From Candidatus Fermentibacterota bacterium (lineage in GTDB: Bacteria; Fermentibacterota; Fermentibacteria; Fermentibacterales; Fermentibacteraceae), in NCBI GenBank assembly GCA_002748705.1, contig PDSZ01000010.1:22070-86069 (forward strand): 64,000 bases of DNA, written 5' to 3'. This document shows, piece by piece, positions 28,301 to 37,596 of this stretch; position 1 is the stretch's first letter, and each line of letters opens with the position of its first letter. The notes beneath the pieces are model-generated. The model made no database searches. It was not told the DNA's origin and worked only from the letters and a program-made list of their open reading frames with translations. Position numbers and translations under genes: made by a program.

Positions 28301-28588
28301 TTAATCAGTCAAGCACATGAATTGGAACAGATAATCACTCCTCAGAAAAAAAACAAGCTGCCTGTATTTCAAAAAACTCAATAGTGAAATCCTGAAAAAC
28401 AGCAGGAAACATTGAAGCTCCCCTGCAAAAGTTATTTCTGAACGAATCAGTCTGCTTAAATTATTCTGAACAGTAATAACCAATGTTCTTCTCATAAGCA
28501 GACACTGCAACGAACTCAGGTTGTCACCATAAGCTCTCAGAACAGATACCAGACTCAACACCGGCTTCTCTGAATCACCTGCTCCCAT
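28301..28588 (-). CDS. Weak open frame in the 340-base gap 28286-28626
   Basis: A 95-residue frame (MGAGDSEKPVLSLVS start, Phe/Leu-rich, ending FMCLTD) lies between two glycosyltransferase genes in the same direction. It has no good ribosome site and no recognisable domain. Its hydrophobic composition could be a small membrane protein or chance. Apart from this frame I see nothing in the gap. Confidence 0.2.
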   Translation of the reverse strand: MGAGDSEKPVLSLVSVLRAYGDNLSSLQCLLMRRTLVITVQNNLSRLIRSEITFAGELQCFLLFFRISLLSFLKYRQLVFFLRSDYLFQFMCLTD

Positions 28589-28626
28589 GTTGTTACTACT
28601 ATAAGCTACAGAACAGATACCAGGGC

Positions 28627-30348
28627 TTAGTAGCTCTCTGTATAGAGGTTTTCAGGAGCCCAGGAAGGTCTCATATCTCTTTCAGCTGCAAGCTGATCGG
28701 AAAGCTCAACTGTCCACGGCTCAATATAGCAGAGGCCCTCTCTGCAGTAGAAGAGGTATGGTAAACGGTTGCTGAATATCCCCTCAATGTGACAGATGTC
28801 TTTTTCAGTGGTCTGGTGTGCACAGAAGATTATGTCTCCGTCAAGGAAAGGATCAGTTCCCAGCAAACCGCTCATGATGTTGGGATACCCGTTCTCGCTT
28901 GCTTCCATGAAAACCACCGCAGGAGGCTGAACTGTCTCGCGGGCAATCCTGAGCGGCTGAGAGTCAATTGCCTGCCATGGCCTGCTCCTGAGAGCAATAC
29001 CGTCAGGAATGTACACCATAACTGTAGCCACAGTGAAGAGACCGGCCACTGCAGCAGAAGCTCTGCCGCCCCACTTATCAGTCATCACAATAATTCCTGC
29101 CGCAGAAAGAAGAGCAAATGCCGGAAGTGCTGTAAAGTAGTGTCTTGGGCCATAATCAACAGAAGCTGAGTAGTGTATGAACATGAAAGGCGCAATCATG
29201 AGAACAGCTGTAAAAAGCGGCCAGGTTCTCTTCCATTCCAGCGCTGCGGCAATTGCAGGAATAAGCGAGAGAAAGGGCCACCCAAGAAGAATGGTGCTTC
29301 CGGTACCTGCCTGTTTGAACAGGTTCATAAGCCCTCTGAGAGGAGTATGGGCATTGTCGCCGTACTCAGGGAACCAGGCTTTTCCCTCTCCGAACCCTAT
29401 GAGCCCTCCCCCTCTGGCAAGGTTGTACGGCGGCGAGAATGGATTTCCTGTAAGGCGATGATTTAACAGAAGAAAAACAACCACAGGCAGAACTGCCCCT
29501 GCCCCTATACGAAGCAGGACCGGCAGCGCCTTTGACCTGAGCTTTACCAGAAGTACCAGTGTGACCGTCAGTGACCAGGGCATAACCGGGTAGGGTTTTG
29601 TGTTCAGTGCAAGCCCCAGAAGAAATCCTGACAGCAGCTGAAATACCGCTGATCTGTCCTGCACGCCCCTTACCAGAAAATAAATGGCCCATGTGACAAA
29701 CATGAGGTTGGAATTGTGGGCCATGTGACTTCCGCCCATGAAGAGGAAGAAAGGCGAAAGAGTCATTACTGCCGAAGCAAGCCTGGCAGTTCGGTCATCT
29801 GTCAGTCTTTGGAACAGAAGCCAGGCTCCCAGCAGTGAAAGAGCTGATTCAACAGGTCCCAGAAGCCATGAGACACCTGCTGCTGTAAAAGGAGCAAGAA
29901 GAAAAGAGTGAAGCATCGTATACATCACGAACCATTCTCCCTGCCTGAAGATAAAATGCCTGAAGGGGAACAGTTCGCCAGGCTCTTCAACTTCCGGAGC
30001 AGGCGCTGTAAGCTCTCCTCTGGCTAGTATTCGGCTCTGAAAAAGATACGCAGCTTCGTCACCGCCTTTGGGAATTCCCTCGAAAGGAACCAGAGCGAGA
30101 TACAGGGTAAAGAGAAAAACTGAGGAACAAAGCAGACCTATAAAAGTGCCAGACGGAATTTTACGGAAAAATGAGAGTATGCCATGGAAAATATTCGGAA
30201 AAGCCAATGCTGAAAGCAGTACAGCCGGAAATAATGTAACCAGCTGAACAGCTTTGTCTGCCGGCCCCTGAAGCCTCAGAGAAGAGTTTGCGTAAACAGC
30301 AAAAGAGAGAAAAAGAACAGCTGAAACAATTACAAGCCCAGTTTTCAT
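28627..30348 (-). CDS. GT-C (family 39-like) membrane glycosyltransferase
   Basis: 573 residues, with about eleven hydrophobic helices in the first 460 and a periplasmic C-terminal domain. The first loop carries GIPKGGDEAAYLFQSR, an acidic motif at the place of the GT-C catalytic Asp/Glu in ArnT/PMT-like enzymes. These use polyprenyl-phosphate sugars on the outer face of the inner membrane. The polyprenyl-phosphate sugar synthase just downstream could supply the donor. The ATG overlaps the TGA of the upstream glycosyltransferase (TGATG). Confidence 0.8.
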   Translation of the reverse strand: MKTGLVIVSAVLFLSFAVYANSSLRLQGPADKAVQLVTLFPAVLLSALAFPNIFHGILSFFRKIPSGTFIGLLCSSVFLFTLYLALVPFEGIPKGGDEAAYLFQSRILARGELTAPAPEVEEPGELFPFRHFIFRQGEWFVMYTMLHSFLLAPFTAAGVSWLLGPVESALSLLGAWLLFQRLTDDRTARLASAVMTLSPFFLFMGGSHMAHNSNLMFVTWAIYFLVRGVQDRSAVFQLLSGFLLGLALNTKPYPVMPWSLTVTLVLLVKLRSKALPVLLRIGAGAVLPVVVFLLLNHRLTGNPFSPPYNLARGGGLIGFGEGKAWFPEYGDNAHTPLRGLMNLFKQAGTGSTILLGWPFLSLIPAIAAALEWKRTWPLFTAVLMIAPFMFIHYSASVDYGPRHYFTALPAFALLSAAGIIVMTDKWGGRASAAVAGLFTVATVMVYIPDGIALRSRPWQAIDSQPLRIARETVQPPAVVFMEASENGYPNIMSGLLGTDPFLDGDIIFCAHQTTEKDICHIEGIFSNRLPYLFYCREGLCYIEPWTVELSDQLAAERDMRPSWAPENLYTESY

Positions 30349-31328
30349 CAGTACTTCTTTCCGATAATTCTTGACCAGAGAGCAGAAAGAGAAGCAGGCC
30401 CTATAAGAAGCAGATCAGGAAAGATGAAAGAACAGGCTTTCAGACCTCTGAAACCGCCATCATGAACAGAGTAGCAGATGAAAGGAAGCTGCCCTGCCAA
30501 TGTCAGCAGCAGCCCTGCCAGAAGAAGGGGAATATTAAACAACACAAGACCTGCAATAAAGACCCAGGAGAAAACAGCTCCTGACAGAACCGGTACCATC
30601 TCTCCAAAACCGGCAACACTGATAGATGGCGCTCCTCTTGATCTGTCCCTTCTGAGAATGTAGAGAGCCTTGGCTCTCATCATGTTCCATTCGTATCTGA
30701 AAAGCTGAGCAGCTGAATACTCTCTCAGGTGAAATACCTCAATATCCGGAGCTATGAGCACTTTCCCCCCGCCGGCCCATAACCTTTCAGAAAAATCCGC
30801 ATCTTCAATTGTCGCTCCGGCAATGTTCTCATCAAAACCGGAAAGATCCCTGAATGAGTCTGCTTTGACCGCAAAGAAAAAGGTGCCGCATCCTTTGATG
30901 AAAGGGCCTTTGATTCTTCTGGTAAATGTATGAAAGTAATAGTAGTTCTTGTAGAATGTAGCTGCACTTTTACCTGCAGCCTTCCGGCTGTAAACGCCCT
31001 GCACAGCCTCAACACTCTCCATTCGTGAAGCAAGCTTCATTCTCCATCCGCATGGAACCACAACATCCGAATCAACGAAGAGAATCCAGGGCGTTTCGGC
31101 GGCCATTCCGCCTGTATTTCTTGTTCCTGCAGCTCCGGGTTTTCCGTAGCTATCAATGGTTTCAACACCCAGTCTGGAGAGAATCTCAGCAGAATCATCA
31201 GAAGATCTGTCATTCACTGCCAGCAGACGATCTTCAGGCCCAAGTTCCGCCTGAAGAGGGCAAATAACCTTTTCAAGGGTATCCCTGCTGTTGTGAACCG
31301 GAACGACTACTGTCAGGGCAGAGTTCAT
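30348..31328 (-). CDS. Family 2 glycosyltransferase with C-terminal membrane helices
   Basis: 325 residues from ATG 31328, which overlaps the upstream radical SAM stop as ATGA. A longer frame adds 23 residues inside that gene and is unlikely. Motifs: LTVVVPVHNSRDTLEKV, LLAVNDRSSDDSAE, ILFVDSDVVVP and IEDADFSERL. Three C-terminal helices follow. It is a paralogue of the enzyme at 26562-27578. The radical SAM, GT2 and GT-C genes are tightly overlapping, so they form one unit for a modified polysaccharide or glycolipid. Confidence 0.87.
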   Translation of the reverse strand: MNSALTVVVPVHNSRDTLEKVICPLQAELGPEDRLLAVNDRSSDDSAEILSRLGVETIDSYGKPGAAGTRNTGGMAAETPWILFVDSDVVVPCGWRMKLASRMESVEAVQGVYSRKAAGKSAATFYKNYYYFHTFTRRIKGPFIKGCGTFFFAVKADSFRDLSGFDENIAGATIEDADFSERLWAGGGKVLIAPDIEVFHLREYSAAQLFRYEWNMMRAKALYILRRDRSRGAPSISVAGFGEMVPVLSGAVFSWVFIAGLVLFNIPLLLAGLLLTLAGQLPFICYSVHDGGFRGLKACSFIFPDLLLIGPASLSALWSRIIGKKY

Positions 31329-32767
31329 GAAGCAGGTTTGAAGATACTGAAAACCTGCTGCCCGAGCATCTGAATAAGGCTCCATGCTCCGTGGCACATT
31401 GCCCGCAGCTGGAACGGAGACATAAGATTGCTTACCCGGTAGAAGAAAAAGCCAGGTCTGAAGAAGTATTTAAGGTAAGCCAGCCTTCGCAGTTCCATCA
31501 CCTGGTCTGCGGTCATGGAGAAAGGCACGAAACATGGCCTGTCAAGAAGCATTCCCTGATCATCCAGACTATCGGACATCTCACCGAACTTCCCCTGCTT
31601 CACTCCTTTGTAAAGGGGAGTCCCAGGGAAGGGGGTTATAGGGAAGAACTCCACTGTGAAGCTGCTCAGCTCCTTTGCAAAATCAATGGTTTCAAGGCCC
31701 TCGTCAAAAGTTTCTCCTGGAATACCGAAAATGTATGTGGTGTGGGTCTTGATGCCTACACTGTGCGCCATTCTCACCGCTGTTCTGATGCGGTCAAGTG
31801 TTTCGAACTTAAGCAGTGTGTCCAGGTTTTTCTGATTACCGCTTTCAACACCGAAGTTGATGCACCAGCACCCGGCAGCCTTCATGGCCCTCAGAAGAGG
31901 TTTATCTACAGAATCGGCCCTGCATGATACCCACCATCTTACATTGATGCCTCTGTCCATAAGTTCCCGGCAAAACTCGTATACATGCTCATGACTGTAG
32001 GTGAAATGTTCGTCCCAGAACTTTATCTCCCTTGCCCCGTAGTTCCTTACATAGTATTCGATCTCATCCACTATACGCTTCGGGCTACGAAGCCGAATAC
32101 ACCTGCCATACATTTTGTAGCAGTAAATACATGAACCGTTGCACCCTCTGCTTGCCAGCATCTGCATTGCCGGTACTGTTGAAACCTGTTCAAAACTGGG
32201 CCAGTACCTGTCTATCTCACAGAGTTCAACGGCAGGAAAAGGAAGAATATCAAGATCCTGAACCATAGGCCGCTTTTCAGTGGTAACGGGTTTGCCGTCA
32301 GAATCCCTGTAAATAAGGCCGGCAACAGAACTAAGGTCTTCATTGCGGTCAACTGCATCAATAAGTTCACCTGAAGTTATTTCACCTTCACCAACTACAA
32401 TAGCATCAAGACCGGGACAGTCATCCAGCATCATTTCAGGCATGGCAGTTGCACCGTGACCGCCGATAAAGGCAAAAGCATCAGGACTGTTTTTCTTGAA
32501 CTCGGTAATGAACTTTGATGCCTGATCCCAGAGAAGGCTTATCACATATACACCTATTGCGTCAGCCCGAAAGTCTCGAACCATCTGCAGCATCTTGTCA
32601 TTGGTGTAGAAAAAGCCCTCAAGAAACTTCACTGTATGTCCACGATCCCTGAGAACCGCAGCAATGTACTGAAGGCCTGGAGTAGGCCAGCACCCGCTTA
32701 TACCCCTTGTGTCTTTGGCCCTGATATCATCAGGGCCCCAGGGAGGTACCACCAGAGCAACTCTCAA
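31325..32767 (-). CDS. B12-binding radical SAM enzyme in a glycan cluster
   Basis: 480 residues. An N-terminal cobalamin-binding-like domain (LRVALVVPPWGP, GLQYIAAVLRDRGHTVKFLEG, FAFIGGHGATAMPEM, AIVVGEGEI) precedes a radical SAM core with SRGCNGSCIYCYKMYG (CxxxCxxC) and FGIPGETFDEGLETI. It is the same broad family as the gene at 20128-21624. Its operon with glycosyltransferases suggests a methylation or similar modification of a lipid, polyprenyl or sugar; this is inference. The start is a TTG at 32767 with AAAGGGGAA upstream, partly inside a hairpin. A frame beginning at 32806 reads through that hairpin and is less likely. Confidence 0.85.
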   Translation of the reverse strand: MRVALVVPPWGPDDIRAKDTRGISGCWPTPGLQYIAAVLRDRGHTVKFLEGFFYTNDKMLQMVRDFRADAIGVYVISLLWDQASKFITEFKKNSPDAFAFIGGHGATAMPEMMLDDCPGLDAIVVGEGEITSGELIDAVDRNEDLSSVAGLIYRDSDGKPVTTEKRPMVQDLDILPFPAVELCEIDRYWPSFEQVSTVPAMQMLASRGCNGSCIYCYKMYGRCIRLRSPKRIVDEIEYYVRNYGAREIKFWDEHFTYSHEHVYEFCRELMDRGINVRWWVSCRADSVDKPLLRAMKAAGCWCINFGVESGNQKNLDTLLKFETLDRIRTAVRMAHSVGIKTHTTYIFGIPGETFDEGLETIDFAKELSSFTVEFFPITPFPGTPLYKGVKQGKFGEMSDSLDDQGMLLDRPCFVPFSMTADQVMELRRLAYLKYFFRPGFFFYRVSNLMSPFQLRAMCHGAWSLIQMLGQQVFSIFKPAS

Positions 32768-32774
32768 TGCTTCC

Positions 32775-32791
32775 CCTTTCCTTCGGAAAGG
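32775..32791 (-). promoter_or_regulatory. Hairpin touching the ribosome site of the radical SAM gene
   Basis: CCTTTCC-TTC-GGAAAGG folds into a seven-pair stem. On the minus strand its 3' arm runs directly into the AAAGGGGAA ribosome site before TTG 32767, so it could lower or regulate translation start. No switch ligand is suggested by the sequence. Confidence 0.35.
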
Positions 32792-32798
32792 CAAATAT

Positions 32799-32821
32799 GC
32801 AGGCACCGCACAGGTGCCTGC
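32799..32821 (-). terminator. Terminator-like hairpin after clpB
   Basis: GCAGGCACC and GGTGCCTGC form a perfect nine-pair stem with a five-base loop, nine bases past the clpB stop. On the minus strand ATATTTGCC follows, so the T-run is imperfect and some read-through into the radical SAM gene is possible. Confidence 0.55.
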
Positions 32822-32829
32822 AATGGCGG

Positions 32830-35412
32830 TCAGCTTCCTGTTATGGTATAGCCGTTCTCATCTGAGCCGAGAATTACTGCGGAGCCAGGCTCAATATCCC
32901 CTTTCAGTATGGCTTCAGCAAGGCGATTCTGAACTTCCCGCTGTATCACGCGCTTCAGCGGTCTGGCTCCGTAGGCAGGATCAAATCCTTCCTCGGCCAG
33001 TCTGTCCAGAGCATCCTCAGTGGCTGTGAGAGTTATATCCTGAGCTGAGAGTAATGCTCCAAGACGGTTCAACTGTATCTTGACTATTGTTCTCAGCTGC
33101 TCTCTTGTGAGAGAGTGGAATACGACAATTTCATCCACCCTGTTGAGGAATTCAGGTCTGAATTTTCCCTGCAGTTCCCTTAGCGCCCTGGAACGCCTCT
33201 CCTCTTCAGACATCTCCCTGCCCAGGGTACCAATCCAGTCACTGCCAAGGTTTGATGTCATTATCACCACAGCGTTTCTGAAATCCACTGTGCGGCCCTG
33301 ACCGTCTGTGAGACGGCCGTCGTCAAGAATCTGAAGGAAGACATTGAATACATCCGGATGAGCCTTCTCTATCTCATCAAAGAGAATCACCGAATAGGGC
33401 TTTCTGCGGACTGCTTCGGTAAGATAGCCACCCTGATCGTAACCTACATATCCAGGAGGAGCTCCGATAAGACGGGAAACCGAATGCTTTTCCATGAACT
33501 CGCTCATGTCAATTCGTATCATTGCTTCAGAGCTGTCGAACATGAACTCTGCAAGGCTTCTTGCCAGCTCTGTCTTTCCAACTCCTGTAGGACCCATGAA
33601 GATAAAGCTGCCAAGAGGTCTGTCAGGGTCCTGCACTCCTGCCCTTGCCCTGCGAATAGCCTGGGATACAGCATCAACGCCTTGATCCTGTCCGACTACT
33701 CTCTTCTTCAGTGCATCCTCCATTCTAAGAAGCTTGTGCTTCTCTCCTTCAAGCATCCTGGATACCGGTATTCCAGTCCACCTTGAAAGCACCGAGGCAA
33801 TCTGTTCAGCGGTGACATCCTCTGTGAGCATTGAACCATTTTCCTGAAGAACAGCAAGCTCCTGTCTGGCCTTTTCCAGTTCGCCTGTAACAGTGCGCAG
33901 GTCTCCATACCGTATCCTAGCAACCTCCGAAAGATTGCCGGATTTCTCAGCTTTCTGCTCTTCCAGTTTCAGTTCCTCAAGCTTCCTTGTCAGCTCCCTT
34001 GTTCTGTTGATGGCATCCCTTTCATTGATCCATCTGGTCTCAAGTGAACTGTACTCCTCCCTGAGGTCTGCAATCTGCTGTTTCACATCTTCAAGCTGAG
34101 CCTTTGATGCCTTGTCTCTTTCTCTCTTAAGTCCTTCTGCGGCTATCTCCAGACGAACGAGCTTTCTCTTCACCGCATCAACTTCAGCAGGCATGCTGTC
34201 AATCTCTATGCGAAGTCTGCTTGCAGCTTCATCAACAAGATCAAGGGCCTTGTCCGGCAGGAAACGGTCTGAGATGTACCTGTCGCTAAGGGTTGCCGCA
34301 GCCACCAGAGCCGAATCCTGTATGTGTATTCCATGGTGAACCTCATACCGCTCACGAATACCTCTGAGGATGTTTACAGTATCCTCCACAGAAGGCGGTT
34401 CAACCAGAACAGGCTGGAACCGTCTCTCGAGGGCTGCGTCCTTTTCTATGTGCTGCCTGTACTCATCAAGTGTTGTGGCTCCTATGCAGTGCAGGTCACC
34501 TCTTGCCAGAGCCGGCTTGAGCATGTTGGCGGCGTCTACTGCCCCCTGGGCCGCTCCTGCTCCCACCAGAGTATGCATCTCATCAATGAACAGGATTATT
34601 CTTCCCTCAGCCGAGGCGATCTCAGAGAGAACCGCTTTAAGTCTCTCCTCAAACTCTCCCCGAAACTTTGCTCCGGCTATGAGAGCCCCCATATCCAGAG
34701 CCAGAAGCTTTCTGTTTCTCAGGGTTTCCGGCACATCACCGTCGGCTATTCTGCCTGCAAGCCCCTCTGCAATGGCAGTCTTGCCTACACCAGGCTCTCC
34801 GATGAGAACCGGATTGTTCTTTCTCCTCCGGCAGAGAATCTGCATGGTGCGCATAATCTCAGAATCCCTGCCTATTACAGGGTCAAGTTTCTGCTGGCCT
34901 GCAAGAGCTGTAAGGTCCCTGGTGTACTTTTTCAGAGCTTCATAACTATCTTCAGCATTCTCACTGGTTACCCTTGAAGCCCCTCTTACCTCTGACAGTG
35001 CTTTCAGAAAGTTTTCCCTGTCTATTCCAGCAGCCTCTGCCACTGAAGCGGCCCTGCCAGGTGAATCAAGAACAGCCATGAACAGATGCTCACTTGCAAC
35101 GAAGTCATCCTTCATTTCACCGGCTATCTTATCCGCAGTATTCAGAACCTTCAGGGTCTGTCTTGAAAGAGCGGGCTGAGAACCGCCGGAGGATCTGGGT
35201 TCCCGGGAAAGTGTCTCAGAAACAGAATTTCTGAGGCTCTCTGCTGAAACACCAAGCCTTTCAAGAACTCCTGTAACAGTCCCATCATTTCTGGCAATCA
35301 GGGCCCGCATGAGATGCATAGGAGTAACTTCAGGGTTCCCTGCTGAAGAAGCTGAATTGACAGCATCAGAGAGGGCTTCCCTGGCCTTTATGGTCAGTCT
35401 TTCGTTTGTCAT
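32830..35412 (-). CDS. clpB: ClpB disaggregase (AAA+ chaperone)
   Basis: 860 residues, full length. The N-terminal Clp repeat domain ([22 protein letters not shown]) is followed by NBD1 (Walker [16 protein letters not shown], Walker [13 protein letters not shown]), the coiled-coil M-domain (about 400-520), and NBD2 ([35 protein letters not shown]). It rescues aggregated protein together with DnaK. The start is ATG 35412; an upstream frame of 29 residues comes from the promoter region. A perfect 14-base palindrome lies 56 bases upstream. Confidence 0.96.
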   Translation of the reverse strand: MTNERLTIKAREALSDAVNSASSAGNPEVTPMHLMRALIARNDGTVTGVLERLGVSAESLRNSVSETLSREPRSSGGSQPALSRQTLKVLNTADKIAGEMKDDFVASEHLFMAVLDSPGRAASVAEAAGIDRENFLKALSEVRGASRVTSENAEDSYEALKKYTRDLTALAGQQKLDPVIGRDSEIMRTMQILCRRRKNNPVLIGEPGVGKTAIAEGLAGRIADGDVPETLRNRKLLALDMGALIAGAKFRGEFEERLKAVLSEIASAEGRIILFIDEMHTLVGAGAAQGAVDAANMLKPALARGDLHCIGATTLDEYRQHIEKDAALERRFQPVLVEPPSVEDTVNILRGIRERYEVHHGIHIQDSALVAAATLSDRYISDRFLPDKALDLVDEAASRLRIEIDSMPAEVDAVKRKLVRLEIAAEGLKRERDKASKAQLEDVKQQIADLREEYSSLETRWINERDAINRTRELTRKLEELKLEEQKAEKSGNLSEVARIRYGDLRTVTGELEKARQELAVLQENGSMLTEDVTAEQIASVLSRWTGIPVSRMLEGEKHKLLRMEDALKKRVVGQDQGVDAVSQAIRRARAGVQDPDRPLGSFIFMGPTGVGKTELARSLAEFMFDSSEAMIRIDMSEFMEKHSVSRLIGAPPGYVGYDQGGYLTEAVRRKPYSVILFDEIEKAHPDVFNVFLQILDDGRLTDGQGRTVDFRNAVVIMTSNLGSDWIGTLGREMSEEERRSRALRELQGKFRPEFLNRVDEIVVFHSLTREQLRTIVKIQLNRLGALLSAQDITLTATEDALDRLAEEGFDPAYGARPLKRVIQREVQNRLAEAILKGDIEPGSAVILGSDENGYTITGS

Positions 35413-35467
35413 GTTTTCTCCTTTCACCGCTGCTAATAGCAATATGGCAGCCACGGCATAAGTTGCT

Positions 35468-35481
35468 TTATGGCGCCATAA
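35468..35481. promoter_or_regulatory. Perfect palindrome in the divergent clpB / oxidoreductase gap
   Basis: TTATGGCGCCATAA is a perfect 14-base palindrome in the AT-rich gap between clpB and the divergent oxidoreductase gene. It could be a repressor operator for clpB. It is not the CIRCE element (TTAGCACTC-N9-GAGTGCTAA) of HrcA. Confidence 0.35.
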
Positions 35482-35632
35482 GCTCAATATTAATAGCATA
35501 TCTGCGAGGCCTGAGATATACTGCGCCGAAATGACGCAGGCTATATTGTTCCAGTCTCTTTACCAATGGAAGTATTTGTTGTAGCTTTCACTGGAATAGT
35601 ACAAACAGCAGAATTCTAAACCGGAGGCTTTC

Positions 35633-36643
35633 ATGACTGATGTTGGAGTAATAGGACTTGGATACTGGGGCCCAAATCTTCTCAGAAACATTACAGCAAA
35701 CAGACGCGCAGGAAAGGTAGTCATCTGCGACAGCGATCCTGGAAGGCTTGAAAAAATCGGCTCTCGTTTCCCGTCCTGTGGACGAACATCTGACCACAGG
35801 GACATTCTTAACGACCCTTCCATAAGCGCAGTGGTCATAGCCACCAATGTTTCCACCCACTATCCGCTGGCTATGGAGGCACTGAAGGCAGGCAAGCATA
35901 TCTTCGTTGAAAAGCCATTTGCGGAAACTGCCTCAAAAGCAGCTGAAATGGTTGATTTTGCCCAGAATAACGGCCTTGTTTCAATGGTGGGACACACTTT
36001 CCTCTACTCGCCACCGGTTCTTAAAATCAAGCAGATTCTTGAGAGCAGAGAACTGGGAGACATAAGGTTCATCACCAGTTCAAGGGTTAACCTGGGGCTG
36101 CATCAGAAAGATGTTTCGGTAATCTGGGACCTTGCTCCCCACGACTTCTCAATGCTGTTCTACTGGCTTGGTGAGGAACCGAACTTTGTGGAAGCATTCG
36201 GGCATGACTATGTGCTCAAGGGTATTCCTGATGTGGCATTTATAAATCTAGGCTTTCCAAGCGGTATAACTGCCAATGTGCAGGTCTCCTGGCTGGCTCC
36301 GTCCAAGCTGAGAAAAACGGTCATTGTAGGAAGCCGAAAGATGCTTATCTACGACGACACAAAGCCTATTGAGAAAATCAAGATATTCGACAAAGGAGTT
36401 GACATACTTGAGCCGGAAACATTCGGTGAATATCAGCTCTCCTACAGAACAGGGGACATCATCAGCCCAAGAATTGACTCCTTTGAACCGCTCAGCGCAG
36501 AGATGGATGAGTTCCTTACCTGTGTTGAAACAGGCGCAGTTCCCAGAACATCCGGAAGGAGCGGAATGGGAGTGGTAAAGGCACTGGAAACAGCAGACAA
36601 GAGCCTTTGCGACAAACTGTCCGGTAAAGGAAATCAGCTCTGA
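35633..36643 (+). CDS. Gfo/Idh/MocA-family NAD(P)-dependent oxidoreductase
   Basis: 336 residues. The N-terminal Rossmann domain (VGVIGLGYWGPNLLRNI) and family motifs HIFVEKPFAETASKA (the EKP lysine) and HTFLYSPPVLKIKQIL are clear. WDLAPHDFSMLFYWLG carries the usual active-site His/Asp region. Members oxidise or reduce sugars, often UDP-sugars in surface-glycan synthesis, which fits the glycosyltransferases upstream. GGAGG lies six bases before ATG 35633. The next gene starts within its stop codon (TGATG). Confidence 0.88.
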   Translation: MTDVGVIGLGYWGPNLLRNITANRRAGKVVICDSDPGRLEKIGSRFPSCGRTSDHRDILNDPSISAVVIATNVSTHYPLAMEALKAGKHIFVEKPFAETASKAAEMVDFAQNNGLVSMVGHTFLYSPPVLKIKQILESRELGDIRFITSSRVNLGLHQKDVSVIWDLAPHDFSMLFYWLGEEPNFVEAFGHDYVLKGIPDVAFINLGFPSGITANVQVSWLAPSKLRKTVIVGSRKMLIYDDTKPIEKIKIFDKGVDILEPETFGEYQLSYRTGDIISPRIDSFEPLSAEMDEFLTCVETGAVPRTSGRSGMGVVKALETADKSLCDKLSGKGNQL

Positions 36644-37596
36644 TGCCCCAGCCTCCCAAGGTACTTCTGAAGTTTCTGGGGATTTCACTTGAAGAAAGTG
36701 AAGAGCTTTCAATGGACTTCGCTGTACTGGGAGGCACCATTGCTGTACTTCTGGGAGGAGAAGACTCAGCAGCGGAGAAGCTGACTGCTTTTGCAGCAGG
36801 TACAGAAACTCCCAGAAAGGGGAAGGTTCTTACTGGAAGCGAAATGGCCCCTGCATCCTCAAAAGAAGGAAAACAAAGCACAGGGTACATCACAGGAAAA
36901 GTTGATGTACCTCCCGGCATGACAGTACGAGGCTCAGTTGCCCTTACAGTAAGCAGCAGCTCCAGAGACCAGAAGAAGTCCGCAGAGATAACAGATGGGC
37001 TTCTTAACTGGCTTGATCTGGACAGGGTTGCATCCACACCGGTGGAAGATCTTGAAACTCCTGTTCTTCAGCGTACTGCAATGGCACTGGCTATGGCGCT
37101 TTCTCCTGAACTCCTTATTCTGAACTGTCCTGTTCATGACTCTCTTCACAGAAGGCTCAAGGAGTTTGCCGCAGCAGGTAATGCAGTTCTGATAAGAGCA
37201 TCAACTCTGGGAGAGATTCCATTCGGTGTGGAAAGAATAGCCCTCTGCGACAGAAGAGGAGTGGTTAATGTTGTACGGCACTCTGAACTCAGGGCGAAAT
37301 CCATGGGCGGCGCAGAAATTTCAGTTTCTTTCTACCCTTCTCTTCCAAGGGCTCAGCTTGAAAAAATTCACGGCCTGAGAAACCTGCTTCACAAGGACGG
37401 CAGTTACAGGTTCACCCACAGCGATACCATCTATGCAGTAACACAGATAATGAACCTGGCCAGGGCAAACTCAAGAGTGGTTGCGGAGCTTCACATAGCT
37501 CCTGTTCCTCCGGAGTCACTGATAAGGCTCTTTGAAGGGCCTCATATAACTGATAACGCCCCTGGCAACAGTTTGTTTGAAGAAGAGAGTTTCTGA
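36643..37596 (+). CDS. ABC ATPase-like protein lacking ATPase motifs
   Basis: 317 residues with the layout of an ABC-2-type transporter ATPase but key motifs lost. Where Walker A (GPNGAGKTT) belongs there is LLGGEDSAAEKL (about 37-47). The signature region reads LETPVLQRTAMALAMAL (137-153) instead of LSGGMKQRLALARAL. Walker B reads LLILNCPV (157-164), with Asn-Cys replacing Asp-Glu, while the following HDSLHRRLKEF still aligns with the D-loop region. It should not hydrolyse ATP. It is translationally coupled to the oxidoreductase before it and overlaps the membrane gene after it, suggesting a conserved nonenzymatic complex. Confidence 0.6.
   Translation: MPQPPKVLLKFLGISLEESEELSMDFAVLGGTIAVLLGGEDSAAEKLTAFAAGTETPRKGKVLTGSEMAPASSKEGKQSTGYITGKVDVPPGMTVRGSVALTVSSSSRDQKKSAEITDGLLNWLDLDRVASTPVEDLETPVLQRTAMALAMALSPELLILNCPVHDSLHRRLKEFAAAGNAVLIRASTLGEIPFGVERIALCDRRGVVNVVRHSELRAKSMGGAEISVSFYPSLPRAQLEKIHGLRNLLHKDGSYRFTHSDTIYAVTQIMNLARANSRVVAELHIAPVPPESLIRLFEGPHITDNAPGNSLFEEESF

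Noticed and set aside
34324..34977. Long plus-strand frames opposite clpB (217 and 191 codons)
   Set aside because: They are antisense to conserved ClpB motifs, have no ribosome site and no domain, and reflect the codon pattern of the real gene.
35468..35481. CIRCE element for HrcA control of clpB
   Set aside because: The palindrome sequence and lack of a nine-base spacer do not match CIRCE.
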